A stretch of 51,027 nucleotides of DNA, taken from assembly GCA_905182325.1 (NCBI GenBank), contig CAJJBD010000032.1:1-51027 (forward strand), written 5' to 3'. Position numbers and translations under genes: made by a program. This DNA comes from an uncultured Planktomarina sp. (GTDB lineage Bacteria > Pseudomonadota > Alphaproteobacteria > Rhodobacterales > Rhodobacteraceae). Positions 43,798 through 51,027 of this stretch are shown here, in pieces (within the stretch, counting starts at the first letter, position 1; each line of letters begins with the position of its first letter). The notes beneath the pieces are model-generated. The model did no database searches. It was not told the DNA's origin and worked only from the letters and a program-made list of their open reading frames with translations.

Positions 43798-43802
43798 CCT
43801 TG

Positions 43803-45155
43803 TTAGAGTACTGATAGTCCACTGCGCAAGTTCTCTAAAATCTTGACTACGTCGGCTTCGGTCAGAACCAATGGTGGTGACATCAACAGATTACTGCCAC
43901 CAATTCGAACCATGGTCCCAGCCTCATATGTGGCCTTGTGCGCGCGCTTTATGGCACCCATATCTAGAGGTGCTTTGGTAGTTCTATCTGAGACCAGTTC
44001 AATAGCCGCCATCAGCCCGTGTCCGCCACGTACATCCCCAATGATATCAAAGTCGGCCTGAAGGGCCAACAGACCATGGTGTAGTTGTTGCCCGCGTGCT
44101 GCGGCATTAGTTTTAAGATCTAACCGCAGCGTTTCACTGACACAGGCATTCACTGCTGCCATACCAACGGGATGCGCAGAATATGTGTAACCATGGTAGA
44201 TTGATCCTTCACCTGATTGGTCGCTTTCAAAAGCTTCTGCAATCGTGGCATTAACCAGTGTCGCACCCACAGGAAAATAAGCTGAGGTGATACCCTTGGC
44301 CACGGTCATCATATCAGGCTGAACACCCCAATGTCGGGCGCCAGACCAGTCACCAGTTCGGCCAAACCCTGTAATCACCTCATCTGAAATCATTAAAATT
44401 CCATGCTTGTCGCATATATCACGTGCCAGTTTCATAAAGGAAGCGTCGGGTACTATTACACCACCAGCTCCCTGGATTGGCTCCATAATGAAGGCGGCAA
44501 TAGTGGAGGGATCTTGAAACATGATCTCATCTTCCATTGCCTGCGCCACCAGTTGTGCCAGCTTGGCTGGATCGCTTTCGTTAAACGGATTGCGGTAAGT
44601 GTAGGGGGAGGGCAGGTGATAGCAGCCGGGCAGTAATGGCTCATAGGCTGTACGAAATCTTTGGTTGCCATTTACCGAGGCACCACCAAAATGCGTACCG
44701 TGATAGCCTTTCTTAAGGCTTAGGTACTTGATACGTTGGGGCTGGCCCCGCAGTCGGTGATACTGCCGCGCCATGCGCATTGCCGTGTCGACAGAGTCAG
44801 AGCCGCCAGAGGTAAAAAATACCCGAGCCATGCCGTCCTCTTTAAAGAAATTAACTACCGCCTCTGCTGCCTCAATAGCTGGAGCGTTGCTCGTACCTGC
44901 AAAGGAGGAATAATAGGGCAGCTTAAATAGCTGATCTGATATCGCTTGCTTAACCACATTGTTGGAGTAGCCAAGATTGGCGCACCAAAGGCCACCCACG
45001 GCATCAACAGTTTCATGACCGTCTAAGTCGATGATACGCACGCCTTCGGCGCGGTCTATGATGGTGGGTGCGTTGGCTTGTAAATCTCCGGGGTGCCCCA
45101 TGGGGTGCCACAGTTGTTTTGCGTTGAGGTCTTTTAACTCTTGGATATCTTTCAT
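43803..45155 (-). CDS. Class III (omega) aminotransferase
   Basis: A 450-aa PLP enzyme of the beta-alanine/omega-amino acid:pyruvate transaminase group. The PLP lysine is K287 (TVAKGITSAYFP); SGGSDSVDTAMRMARQYH and DEVITGFGRTG are the other hallmark motifs. The amino donor cannot be told. It is the last gene of dgoK-galM-allA-aminotransferase and starts in a 4-base ATGA overlap with allA. GABA, putrescine or ureide-derived amines are possible substrates (inference). Confidence 0.92.
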   Translation of the reverse strand: MKDIQELKDLNAKQLWHPMGHPGDLQANAPTIIDRAEGVRIIDLDGHETVDAVGGLWCANLGYSNNVVKQAISDQLFKLPYYSSFAGTSNAPAIEAAEAVVNFFKEDGMARVFFTSGGSDSVDTAMRMARQYHRLRGQPQRIKYLSLKKGYHGTHFGGASVNGNQRFRTAYEPLLPGCYHLPSPYTYRNPFNESDPAKLAQLVAQAMEDEIMFQDPSTIAAFIMEPIQGAGGVIVPDASFMKLARDICDKHGILMISDEVITGFGRTGDWSGARHWGVQPDMMTVAKGITSAYFPVGATLVNATIAEAFESDQSGEGSIYHGYTYSAHPVGMAAVNACVSETLRLDLKTNAAARGQQLHHGLLALQADFDIIGDVRGGHGLMAAIELVSDRTTKAPLDMGAIKRAHKATYEAGTMVRIGGSNLLMSPPLVLTEADVVKILENLRSGLSVL

Positions 45156-45646
45156 TTTAAATCTCCTGAGACAGTGAATGGCTTTTCAAACCAATATTCC
45201 TCTAAATTTGTACTGGTGCCTATCCGATCCACGACAGCAAATAAGCCGGGTGCGAACAGGGGCGTCAAAACACCATGCCAAATATTACAGTAAAAGTTGA
45301 TCCCTTGACCCGGTGCTGTGCGAAAGGCCAAAGGTTTACCGGGCACGCCGTCGTTATCAGGTGCAACAATCACCAAGAATGGATTTTGTGTCATAGGCAA
45401 AAAGGCTTGTGATCCCTCTGGATGACGTTCCATCAATTCCAGTACATATGGCAAGCTTCGGGGCTCGGCGTCAAATAGGCTAATCCCGGCTTTGCCGTTA
45501 GGTCCAAAATACATATTGGCCAAGTCATGATGTCTTCCGCATAGGTCCTGATTTATCAGTTTGTCTGGAGTACCTTTCAGAGTGATAATGTCACCAAAGG
45601 GGGCAAAATCTGCATGGGTGAGTTGATGGATAGAGATGTCGCGCAT
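45152..45646 (-). CDS. allA: Ureidoglycolate lyase family protein (AllA)
   Basis: A 164-aa cupin-fold protein. AllA splits ureidoglycolate to glyoxylate and urea in allantoin breakdown. The family outline is visible: FAPFGDII at the start, ERHPEGSQAFLPM, and NIWHGVLTPL near 118-127, with the conserved His residues. No other allantoin genes (allantoinase, allantoicase) are in the window, and the neighbours are a sugar-acid kinase and a mutarotase, so a different substrate is possible. It overlaps the aminotransferase gene by four bases. Confidence 0.88.
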   Translation of the reverse strand: MRDISIHQLTHADFAPFGDIITLKGTPDKLINQDLCGRHHDLANMYFGPNGKAGISLFDAEPRSLPYVLELMERHPEGSQAFLPMTQNPFLVIVAPDNDGVPGKPLAFRTAPGQGINFYCNIWHGVLTPLFAPGLFAVVDRIGTSTNLEEYWFEKPFTVSGDLK

Positions 45647-45672
45647 GGGTCAAACTTTTCAAAAATATGCCT

Positions 45673-46683
45673 TTACCCTAGACCTTCCGCTGAAAAGGTC
45701 CAGCTGGTGATTTGCTCATATTGTTTGGTGGGACGCAAAATAATGTTTGGGAAATGCGCATGGGCGAGCGATCCGGGCCAGCTCTGCGCCTCCAAGGCCA
45801 GAGCGGCATAGGCGCCATATGGTGCGCCGTGGTGGGTGCCATAGTCTGGCGCGTGGATGGTGCCGCCATCATAGACCTGGAGCCCACATTCTGTGGTGGC
45901 CACCTCCATGCGCACGCCCTGCGCACCGGTCAGAGTTGCCACTGGTCTCAGTGGATGCTTGCTGTCAGAGATGCAGAGGTTTAAATCGAAGAACTGGGAT
46001 GCATCCCCAGCCATTTTGATACCACTGCGGAAATCATATTGGGAGCCTGCAACTGGTAAAATCTGGCCGGTGGGCATTAGATCTTCGTCCGGCTCGCTGT
46101 AGTGATCTGCTTGAAGTTGAAACGTTTGACCTGAGAACCCAACCGTTGGGTCTAGCGACCAGTAGGAATGATTGGCCGGATTGAACGGGGTGGGCGCGTC
46201 AGTTGTGGCCTGCACAGCCATACTGAGGGTGGCCTGATGCACGGTATAGCGCAGCTCAATCTCTCTATTCCCAGGAAAGCCTCCCAAGCCATCAGCCAGC
46301 GCCAGCTTTAGCACCACAAAACCTGGCCCGTGGTCCGCAATATTCCAGATTTGGTTGTGCATCCCTGAGCTACCCGAATGTTGAGTAAGGTCGCCAGAAT
46401 GGTGTTTTTCGAATGTAAATATCTGCCCATCTATATCAGCAGAACAGCCTTTAATTCGATTTATGACTGGGCCCATCAGAGAGCCAAAACTACTCATTTT
46501 GCCCTCATAAGCAGCAACTTCTGAACTGCCCAAGGTCAAAGGCCAAGCGACCCCGGTTAGCCGTACATCATTGATCACGCTGCCAAGGGTTAATATGTTA
46601 ACTGTCAGCTCATCTGAGCTGATTGTGATCTGGGCCACGTCGCAGCCATCTTGGGTGCTTCCAAATGGGGTAATTTGTTTCAC
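45673..46683 (-). CDS. galM: Aldose 1-epimerase (mutarotase), GalM family
   Basis: A 336-aa beta-sandwich sugar epimerase. Recognisable parts are the INRIKGCSADIDGQ region with the conserved Arg, the catalytic His in NPANHSYW, and a C-terminal Glu in ALEAQSWP. The start is GTG 46683, because GGAGG lies six bases upstream and the family N-terminus (VKQITPFGSTQDG) begins there; an in-frame ATG at 46761 would extend into dgoK. It lies 46 bp after dgoK and 26 bp before allA. Confidence 0.9.
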   Translation of the reverse strand: MKQITPFGSTQDGCDVAQITISSDELTVNILTLGSVINDVRLTGVAWPLTLGSSEVAAYEGKMSSFGSLMGPVINRIKGCSADIDGQIFTFEKHHSGDLTQHSGSSGMHNQIWNIADHGPGFVVLKLALADGLGGFPGNREIELRYTVHQATLSMAVQATTDAPTPFNPANHSYWSLDPTVGFSGQTFQLQADHYSEPDEDLMPTGQILPVAGSQYDFRSGIKMAGDASQFFDLNLCISDSKHPLRPVATLTGAQGVRMEVATTECGLQVYDGGTIHAPDYGTHHGAPYGAYAALALEAQSWPGSLAHAHFPNIILRPTKQYEQITSWTFSAEGLG

Positions 46684-46729
46684 AGAGCCCTCCAATTTAA
46701 AGTCAGGGCGGTGACAGTAATGTGGTTGG

Positions 46730-47632
46730 TCATTGGCGTTCCTTATAATGGGAATAGGCAACTTTTAGGCCGGTTAATGTCATCTGTTTGGTGTCGGTTC
46801 GGGTCACGGGTGCATGCTGCGCCGCCAAGGCTGTGGCATATCCATCACTGATAGTCTTAGGTCCAATAATAGCCAGGGACTGTCCGAGCCAATAGGGTTT
46901 TGCAGCTGCTAGTTCAGCTCCGATCAACAGGCCTGACAACCGCGATCTAGCTGTGGCGGTGGGTTGATTATTCAACAGGTGTTCAGCGCGCAATCCAAAC
47001 AGGCGTGCCGCAATGGACTCAGGTCGTGATATGGCCTCATCTACCGCCTGATCAAAAGCTGATTGATCCCAATCTTTGCCGGCTACTGAACGGCGCAGGA
47101 TGGATGATGTTGAGAGGAGGGCAAACATCTCACCGGTCATGAAGGTTTGAAAGCTTACAATCTCGCCTGCGCTCATTTGCACCCATTTAGTATGATTGCC
47201 AGGTAAACAAATTACTCCATCCCAATTGGGATTTAATTTTTGAAACCCTGCAATTTGGGTTTCCTCGCCATGCATCACATCTGCTGGATGTGCTTGCGAT
47301 ATGCCTGCTATGATTTGAACATTTAGTCGTGGATCAGTCGAAGGTGCCTTTACTAGTTTAGATAGAGGTTTGCATGGCGCAAGAACATAGGGAGTCTCAA
47401 ACCAGCCATTCTGAGATCCGACCATGCCGCAGGCAATCACATCGGTTTGACCATCCACCAACCAAGGTGAGATTGAGCCGCATAGGGTGGCCTCAAATGC
47501 AGTTTGAGACAGTTTCTCCGTCCCTTGATCCAAAGATGTGGTTGCTAAGTCTTGGCCTTCGGCATCCATCGCCCAAGCGCGCAGCGAGAGAGAGCCCCAA
47601 TCTACTGCGACCCAATCGGCCTTGATGCTCAT
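46730..47632 (-). CDS. dgoK: 2-dehydro-3-deoxygalactonokinase
   Basis: Phosphorylates 2-keto-3-deoxygalactonate in D-galactonate catabolism. The 300-aa protein is an ASKHA-fold DgoK: WVAVDWGSLSLRAW (7-20) is the phosphate-1 loop, ACGMVGSQNGW near 67-77, CLPGNHTKWVQ near 142-152 and FMTGEMFALL near 164-173. The partner aldolase DgoA and galactonate dehydratase DgoD are not in the window. The start codon lies in one arm of a perfect 13-bp inverted repeat (47630-47669). First gene of the four-gene operon. Confidence 0.93.
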   Translation of the reverse strand: MSIKADWVAVDWGSLSLRAWAMDAEGQDLATTSLDQGTEKLSQTAFEATLCGSISPWLVDGQTDVIACGMVGSQNGWFETPYVLAPCKPLSKLVKAPSTDPRLNVQIIAGISQAHPADVMHGEETQIAGFQKLNPNWDGVICLPGNHTKWVQMSAGEIVSFQTFMTGEMFALLSTSSILRRSVAGKDWDQSAFDQAVDEAISRPESIAARLFGLRAEHLLNNQPTATARSRLSGLLIGAELAAAKPYWLGQSLAIIGPKTISDGYATALAAQHAPVTRTDTKQMTLTGLKVAYSHYKERQ

Positions 47633-47669
47633 CCTGTATTCATCATGCTAGCGTGGTGAATACAGGATG
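47630..47669. promoter_or_regulatory. Perfect 13-bp inverted repeat covering the dgoK start
   Basis: CATCCTGTATTCA (47630-47642) and TGAATACAGGATG (47657-47669) flank a 14-bp spacer. In the mRNA, the ATG of dgoK and the AGGA just before it lie in a 13-bp stem that would block initiation if formed; at DNA level it could equally be an operator for a dimeric regulator. Confidence 0.6.
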
Positions 47670-47764
47670 GGCTAGGTAAGTTTGAATAAATTTCTTTCAA
47701 ATCGCTATATTTGGCGATCGGCATGTGGTGGCTCCTTGGGAGATCTGTGTTTGGGCGCCTGTGA

Positions 47765-49219
47765 TTATTTGTGCAGCTCCTGTGCAATTAAAGCAACGCC
47801 ATCTGTAACTTTTTGCACAGGTAGTGAACTGTAAGCCAAGCGGTAATAATTTTTTAATGCATCATCATTTGTAAAAAACGGCCGTCCAGGTTCAATCAAC
47901 ACACCTTTTTTGCGTAACCGTTCTGCTACAATTTCAGTATCTATACCATCAGGTGCTTGCATCCAAAATGAACTACCCCCAAACGCCCCTTGGCCTGCCA
48001 CGGTGAGGTCATTTTGTTGAAATGCCAATTCCATGGCCTGCCGACGCTCATGAAATGCATTCCCCATTCGGCGAATTAATGCGTCGTAATGCCCAAGAGA
48101 AAGAAAATATGCAGCAGTCCGCTGGAGGTGGCCAGGTGGATGCCGTAGGACGGTTGACCGTAGTGCACGAGCCTCACGGATAAAATGTTTTGAGCCAACA
48201 AGGTAACCAAGCCGCAAACCGGGAAAGAGTGATTTTGAAAAGCTTCCAACGTAAATTACACGACCTTCTTGGTCTAGGGATTTAAGCGCTGGGGATGGTG
48301 CTTTAAGAAAAGACATCTCAAACTCATAATCATCCTCGACAATAAGAAAATCATTATCGGAAGCGCGCTTTAGTAAAGCCTGCCTACGATCTATTGGCAT
48401 CGTTGTTGCTGTTGGGCATTGATGCGAAGGAGTGGTAAAAACAACGTCAACGTCGTCTGGGAGCTTATCTGGAGGCAAACCTGAAGAATCCACTTCTACT
48501 GACGCGACTTGGCAGCGTGATTGTGTAAGTATGTCACGTAATGAGGGGTAGCAGGGGTTTTCCAAAGCAGCTGTCCGACGTTGATTTAGTAGGACATTCG
48601 CTGAAAGCCACAACGCATTTTGGGCGCCCATTGTGACCAATACTTCATCTGGATCTGCTTTTATGCCTCGGCGTGGTAGAGTGTGGCGCAGAATAAATTC
48701 TATTAGTTTTGGATCGTCACGATCAAAATAATCAGATGTCAGCGCGTCATAGTCTTTGGATCCCAAAGCCTGCAGAGCGCAAAGCCGCCAATTGGAACGA
48801 TCAAATAGGGTTTCATCGGCCTGGCCGTAAATGAATGGGTATTTGTATTGACCCCAATCCTGAGGCTTCATTAGTGAAACGCCTCCTGAAAACTTTTGCC
48901 CTATTGCTCGGCTCCAATCTACTTTGTCTTCTCGCGGCGTGACTGGAAATTTAGGCGGCTGAGGAGCATTTTCACTAATATAGTAACCACTGCGACCACG
49001 GCTGGTAAGGTAATCATCTGCCAACAGCTCTGTATATGCCAGGGTTACGGTAATTCGACTAACGGATAGATGCTTAGCCAACTTCCTACTGGATGGCATT
49101 TTTTCATTGGGACGGAATCGCCCACTTAAAATTGCTTCGGCTACTAACTGCTGGATTTGGTTTTGTAAGGTGCCTTCCGAACCAGGTAGTAAAAAGAATG
49201 TTTCTTTTGGAATGGCCAT
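47765..49219 (-). CDS. tauR: MocR/PdxR-type GntR regulator, probable TauR
   Basis: A 484-aa regulator with an N-terminal GntR winged helix (about 15-80, PSSRKLAKHLSVSRITV) fused to an aminotransferase-like domain (about 110-480) that binds PLP through K329 (VGSFSKSLFPGLRLGY). In Rhodobacter, TauR of this type activates taurine genes, and the gene directly upstream here is tpa, so the same role is likely. Two TGGACT motifs 23 bp apart lie just upstream. It is transcribed from its own region after the strong terminator behind tpa. Confidence 0.87.
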   Translation of the reverse strand: MAIPKETFFLLPGSEGTLQNQIQQLVAEAILSGRFRPNEKMPSSRKLAKHLSVSRITVTLAYTELLADDYLTSRGRSGYYISENAPQPPKFPVTPREDKVDWSRAIGQKFSGGVSLMKPQDWGQYKYPFIYGQADETLFDRSNWRLCALQALGSKDYDALTSDYFDRDDPKLIEFILRHTLPRRGIKADPDEVLVTMGAQNALWLSANVLLNQRRTAALENPCYPSLRDILTQSRCQVASVEVDSSGLPPDKLPDDVDVVFTTPSHQCPTATTMPIDRRQALLKRASDNDFLIVEDDYEFEMSFLKAPSPALKSLDQEGRVIYVGSFSKSLFPGLRLGYLVGSKHFIREARALRSTVLRHPPGHLQRTAAYFLSLGHYDALIRRMGNAFHERRQAMELAFQQNDLTVAGQGAFGGSSFWMQAPDGIDTEIVAERLRKKGVLIEPGRPFFTNDDALKNYYRLAYSSLPVQKVTDGVALIAQELHK

Positions 49220-49221
49220 TT

Positions 49222-49254
49222 TTGGACTGGTACCCGTGTCTCAACTGGACTTAC
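49222..49254. promoter_or_regulatory. Candidate TauR direct-repeat site
   Basis: TTGGACTGGT (49222) and CTGGACTTAC (49245) repeat TGGACT in the same direction with a 23-bp period, immediately upstream of tauR. Direct repeats two helical turns apart are usual for MocR proteins. The second resembles the CTGGACYTAA motif I recall for R. capsulatus TauR. Another CTGGAC is at 50923 upstream of tpa. Confidence 0.35.
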
Positions 49255-49337
49255 GTATGACTGATTAGGAGCCGATGTCCATCGGTAAGTTTGGTTAAAT
49301 TAAGTGCCCAAATTTTTATTCTAGGCTTAAAATAAGC

Positions 49338-49363
49338 AATGGCAGGGCGTTTACCCTGCCATT
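49338..49363 (-). terminator. Strong intrinsic terminator behind tpa
   Basis: AATGGCAGGG and CCCTGCCATT form a perfect 10-bp GC-rich stem with a 6-nt loop, 24 bp past the tpa stop. On the minus strand it is followed by a T-rich stretch (GCTTATTTT). It separates tpa from tauR. Confidence 0.8.
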
Positions 49364-49386
49364 CTGAAATAATAATCTCTTTAGCT

Positions 49387-50775
49387 TTATCCAAATACCC
49401 TTGTGAGCGCTTGGTCGATAGCATCAGTAATAAGGTCGATATCCTCAGCAGTACAAATTAATGCAGGCGATAGACAAAGTGTATTATTAAATCCTGGAAA
49501 GGATCGGTTGGTGGCCCCAATAATCACACCCTGGCCCATGCAGTCCTTTACAACTGCTGCCACCTTACTCTCTGCTGCGGGTTCACGTGTCTCACGGTTA
49601 GCTACTAACTCGGCGCCACAGAACAGGCCTTTGCCACGAACTTCCCCAATGCATTCGTGCTTATCAGCTAAAGAATGCAAATTGCCCATTAGTTGTTCGC
49701 CACGCGCAATGCAGTTATCCAAAAGATTTTCATCTTCGATAATACGCATATTCTCTAGGGCGGCGGCTGGTCCTGCCGTACATCCACCAAAAGTTGATAT
49801 GTCACGGAAATAGCTAAGTTCATCTGAGGTGTCTTTGAATAAGTCAAAAATTTCTTCGGTCGTGACGGTCAATGAAATCGCTGCGTACCCAGATGCCACG
49901 CCCTTAGCCATAGTCACGATATCTGGCTGAATGTTGTAATGCTGATATCCAAACCACGTGCCGGTACGACCCAAGCCACAAACGACTTCGTCAATCATTA
50001 ATAAGACATCATATTTTCTACATATTTCTTGGACACGCTCCCAATAACCGTCTGGTGGCACAATCACGCCACCACCGGCAGTGATAGGTTCTAAAATCAA
50101 ACCGCCAACAGTGTCTGCACCCTCTCGTAAAATTACGTCCTCTATAGCATTGGCCGCTCGCAATGCATAAGTTTCACCCTGCCCCAAATTATCTTGAAGG
50201 GGTTCACGATATTCGAGACAATGGGGTACAGAAATAAAGCCTTCTGGAAACGGCCCATATTGTGCGTTGCGCTGATGGTGGCCACCGGCAGCCATGGTGG
50301 CTATGGTAGTTCCGTGATAATCACGTTCTCTAAATAAAATTTTATTTTTTTTGCCACCATATTTTTTATGGGCAATTTGGCGGATCATTTTGAAGCCTTT
50401 TTCATTTGCTTCAGATCCAGAATTTGAAAAGTAGACCCGGCTCATGCCTGGCATTTTTTCTATTAGACGCTTCGCAAAATTGGCAGCGGGAATTGAACCT
50501 GCAGCGCCTGCAAAGTAGTTCATTTTAACTAGTTGATCGCGCACAGCATCAGCCATGCTTTCGCGCCCATAACCTACATTTACGGTCCAAACTCCACCAG
50601 ATACGGCGTCTATATGTTCTTTCCCCGCTTGGTTCCAAACACGTAAACCTTTACCCTCCACAATAATATTTGGATCTACTGTTTCAAATATTTTATTTTG
50701 TATAAGGTGATGCCAAACGTGTGCCTTGTCGTTGGCTACAACTTCACTCAGGTCATTGGGTAAATTACCATCCAT
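49387..50775 (-). CDS. tpa: Taurine-pyruvate aminotransferase
   Basis: Moves the amino group of taurine to pyruvate, giving sulfoacetaldehyde and alanine. The 462-aa class III enzyme matches the Tpa pattern: HVWHHL near 20-25, DAVSGGVWTVNVGYGRE, NYFAGAAGSIP, YFSNSGSEANEK, RERDYHGTTIA, and PLP-lysine K291 (TMAKGVASGY). The start at ATG 50775 has AAGGA upstream. Sulfoacetaldehyde acetyltransferase (xsc) and the taurine transporter are not seen and may lie beyond the window. The 252 bp upstream (50776-51027) hold no ORF, only one CTGGAC at 50923. Confidence 0.95.
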   Translation of the reverse strand: MDGNLPNDLSEVVANDKAHVWHHLIQNKIFETVDPNIIVEGKGLRVWNQAGKEHIDAVSGGVWTVNVGYGRESMADAVRDQLVKMNYFAGAAGSIPAANFAKRLIEKMPGMSRVYFSNSGSEANEKGFKMIRQIAHKKYGGKKNKILFRERDYHGTTIATMAAGGHHQRNAQYGPFPEGFISVPHCLEYREPLQDNLGQGETYALRAANAIEDVILREGADTVGGLILEPITAGGGVIVPPDGYWERVQEICRKYDVLLMIDEVVCGLGRTGTWFGYQHYNIQPDIVTMAKGVASGYAAISLTVTTEEIFDLFKDTSDELSYFRDISTFGGCTAGPAAALENMRIIEDENLLDNCIARGEQLMGNLHSLADKHECIGEVRGKGLFCGAELVANRETREPAAESKVAAVVKDCMGQGVIIGATNRSFPGFNNTLCLSPALICTAEDIDLITDAIDQALTRVFG

Positions 50776-51027
50776 GTAACAAATTCCTTTTTGTGATTAG
50801 GCAGATTCGTTGCTAAGCACCTTGTAACATAAAAGCGCAGAATTCCAGCTTTGAAAATAGGGCCAGTTTTAATATCTATATAAGGCCAAATTAAATCTAA
50901 AGTTGTTGTACCATTCTCTCTTCTGGACAGTGTATCCCAGTGCCTGTTTTAACAAAAAATGTTAGGGTGCATGACCACAAACGCAGTCTTTAGAGGTTGG
51001 GTTTATTTTATCTCTGATCCCGAAAGC

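Noticed and set aside
45712-46102. Overlapping plus-strand ORFs within galM
   Set aside because: They are shadows of the mutarotase gene on the other strand; no start signals and no domain-like sequence.
1-51027. CRISPR array, prophage, insertion sequence or integron
   Set aside because: No regularly spaced repeats, transposase, integrase, phage structural gene or tRNA-attachment duplication was seen.

Overview
The window reads as an ordinary chromosomal segment of an AT-rich marine alphaproteobacterium, most likely a Rhodobacterales (Roseobacter-type) organism. The reasons are the ffh-chorismate mutase-rpsP order, an F0 ATP synthase operon (atpI-B-E-F'-F) with no F1 genes beside it, a DUF1285/MoxR/DUF58/DUF4159 cluster, a two-domain ALDH16-type dehydrogenase next to deoC, and taurine-pyruvate aminotransferase with a TauR-like MocR regulator. 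No rRNA, tRNA, phage, insertion sequence or CRISPR was seen. Genes are dense, many overlap by 1-4 bases, and several start with TTG or GTG.

Layout. 1-3.3 kb (minus strand): rpsP, chorismate mutase and ffh, preceded by a probable structured leader with its own promoter and intrinsic terminator, then an ArsR repressor with a palindromic operator. 3.5-6.1 kb: F0 operon. 6.1-10.7 kb: a GlcC-like FadR regulator, an O6-alkylguanine methyltransferase, a PfkB kinase, a HIT protein, an ABC ATPase and a CHCC zinc-finger protein. 10.9-17.5 kb: polA, a trans-sulfuration-type PLP enzyme, an RluE-type pseudouridine synthase, a crotonase and a DMT exporter. 17.5-24.9 kb: DUF1285 divergent from a tightly overlapped moxR-DUF58-DUF4159-membrane protein operon. 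25-28.9 kb: glcDEF glycolate oxidase. 29-33.4 kb: heat-shock hsp20 with an RpoH-like promoter and ROSE-like RNA thermometer, gabD, an alpha/beta hydrolase, a small membrane protein, and two head-to-head gene remnants. 33.5-40 kb: a polar amino-acid ABC transporter, ALDH16, deoC and divergent rpe. 40.1-43.7 kb: a fused 5-oxoprolinase/hydantoinase. 43.8-47.6 kb: a dgoK-galM-allA-aminotransferase operon. 47.8-50.8 kb: tauR and tpa.

The most informative non-coding signals are: (1) the same ATTGG-N13-CCAAT dyad upstream of the FadR-family regulator at 6.9 kb and of glcDEF at 24.9 kb, which links a regulator to an operon 18 kb away; (2) a promoter, hairpin and terminator leader in front of ffh; (3) a heat-shock promoter plus bulged-G hairpin covering the hsp20 ribosome binding site; (4) a perfect 13-bp inverted repeat that contains the dgoK start codon; and (5) a breakpoint near 32.7 kb where two opposed genes have both lost their 5' ends. 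I found no clear evidence of a wholly new multi-gene system. The operon of unknown function at 18.2-24.9 kb and the ffh leader are the best candidates for undescribed biology.
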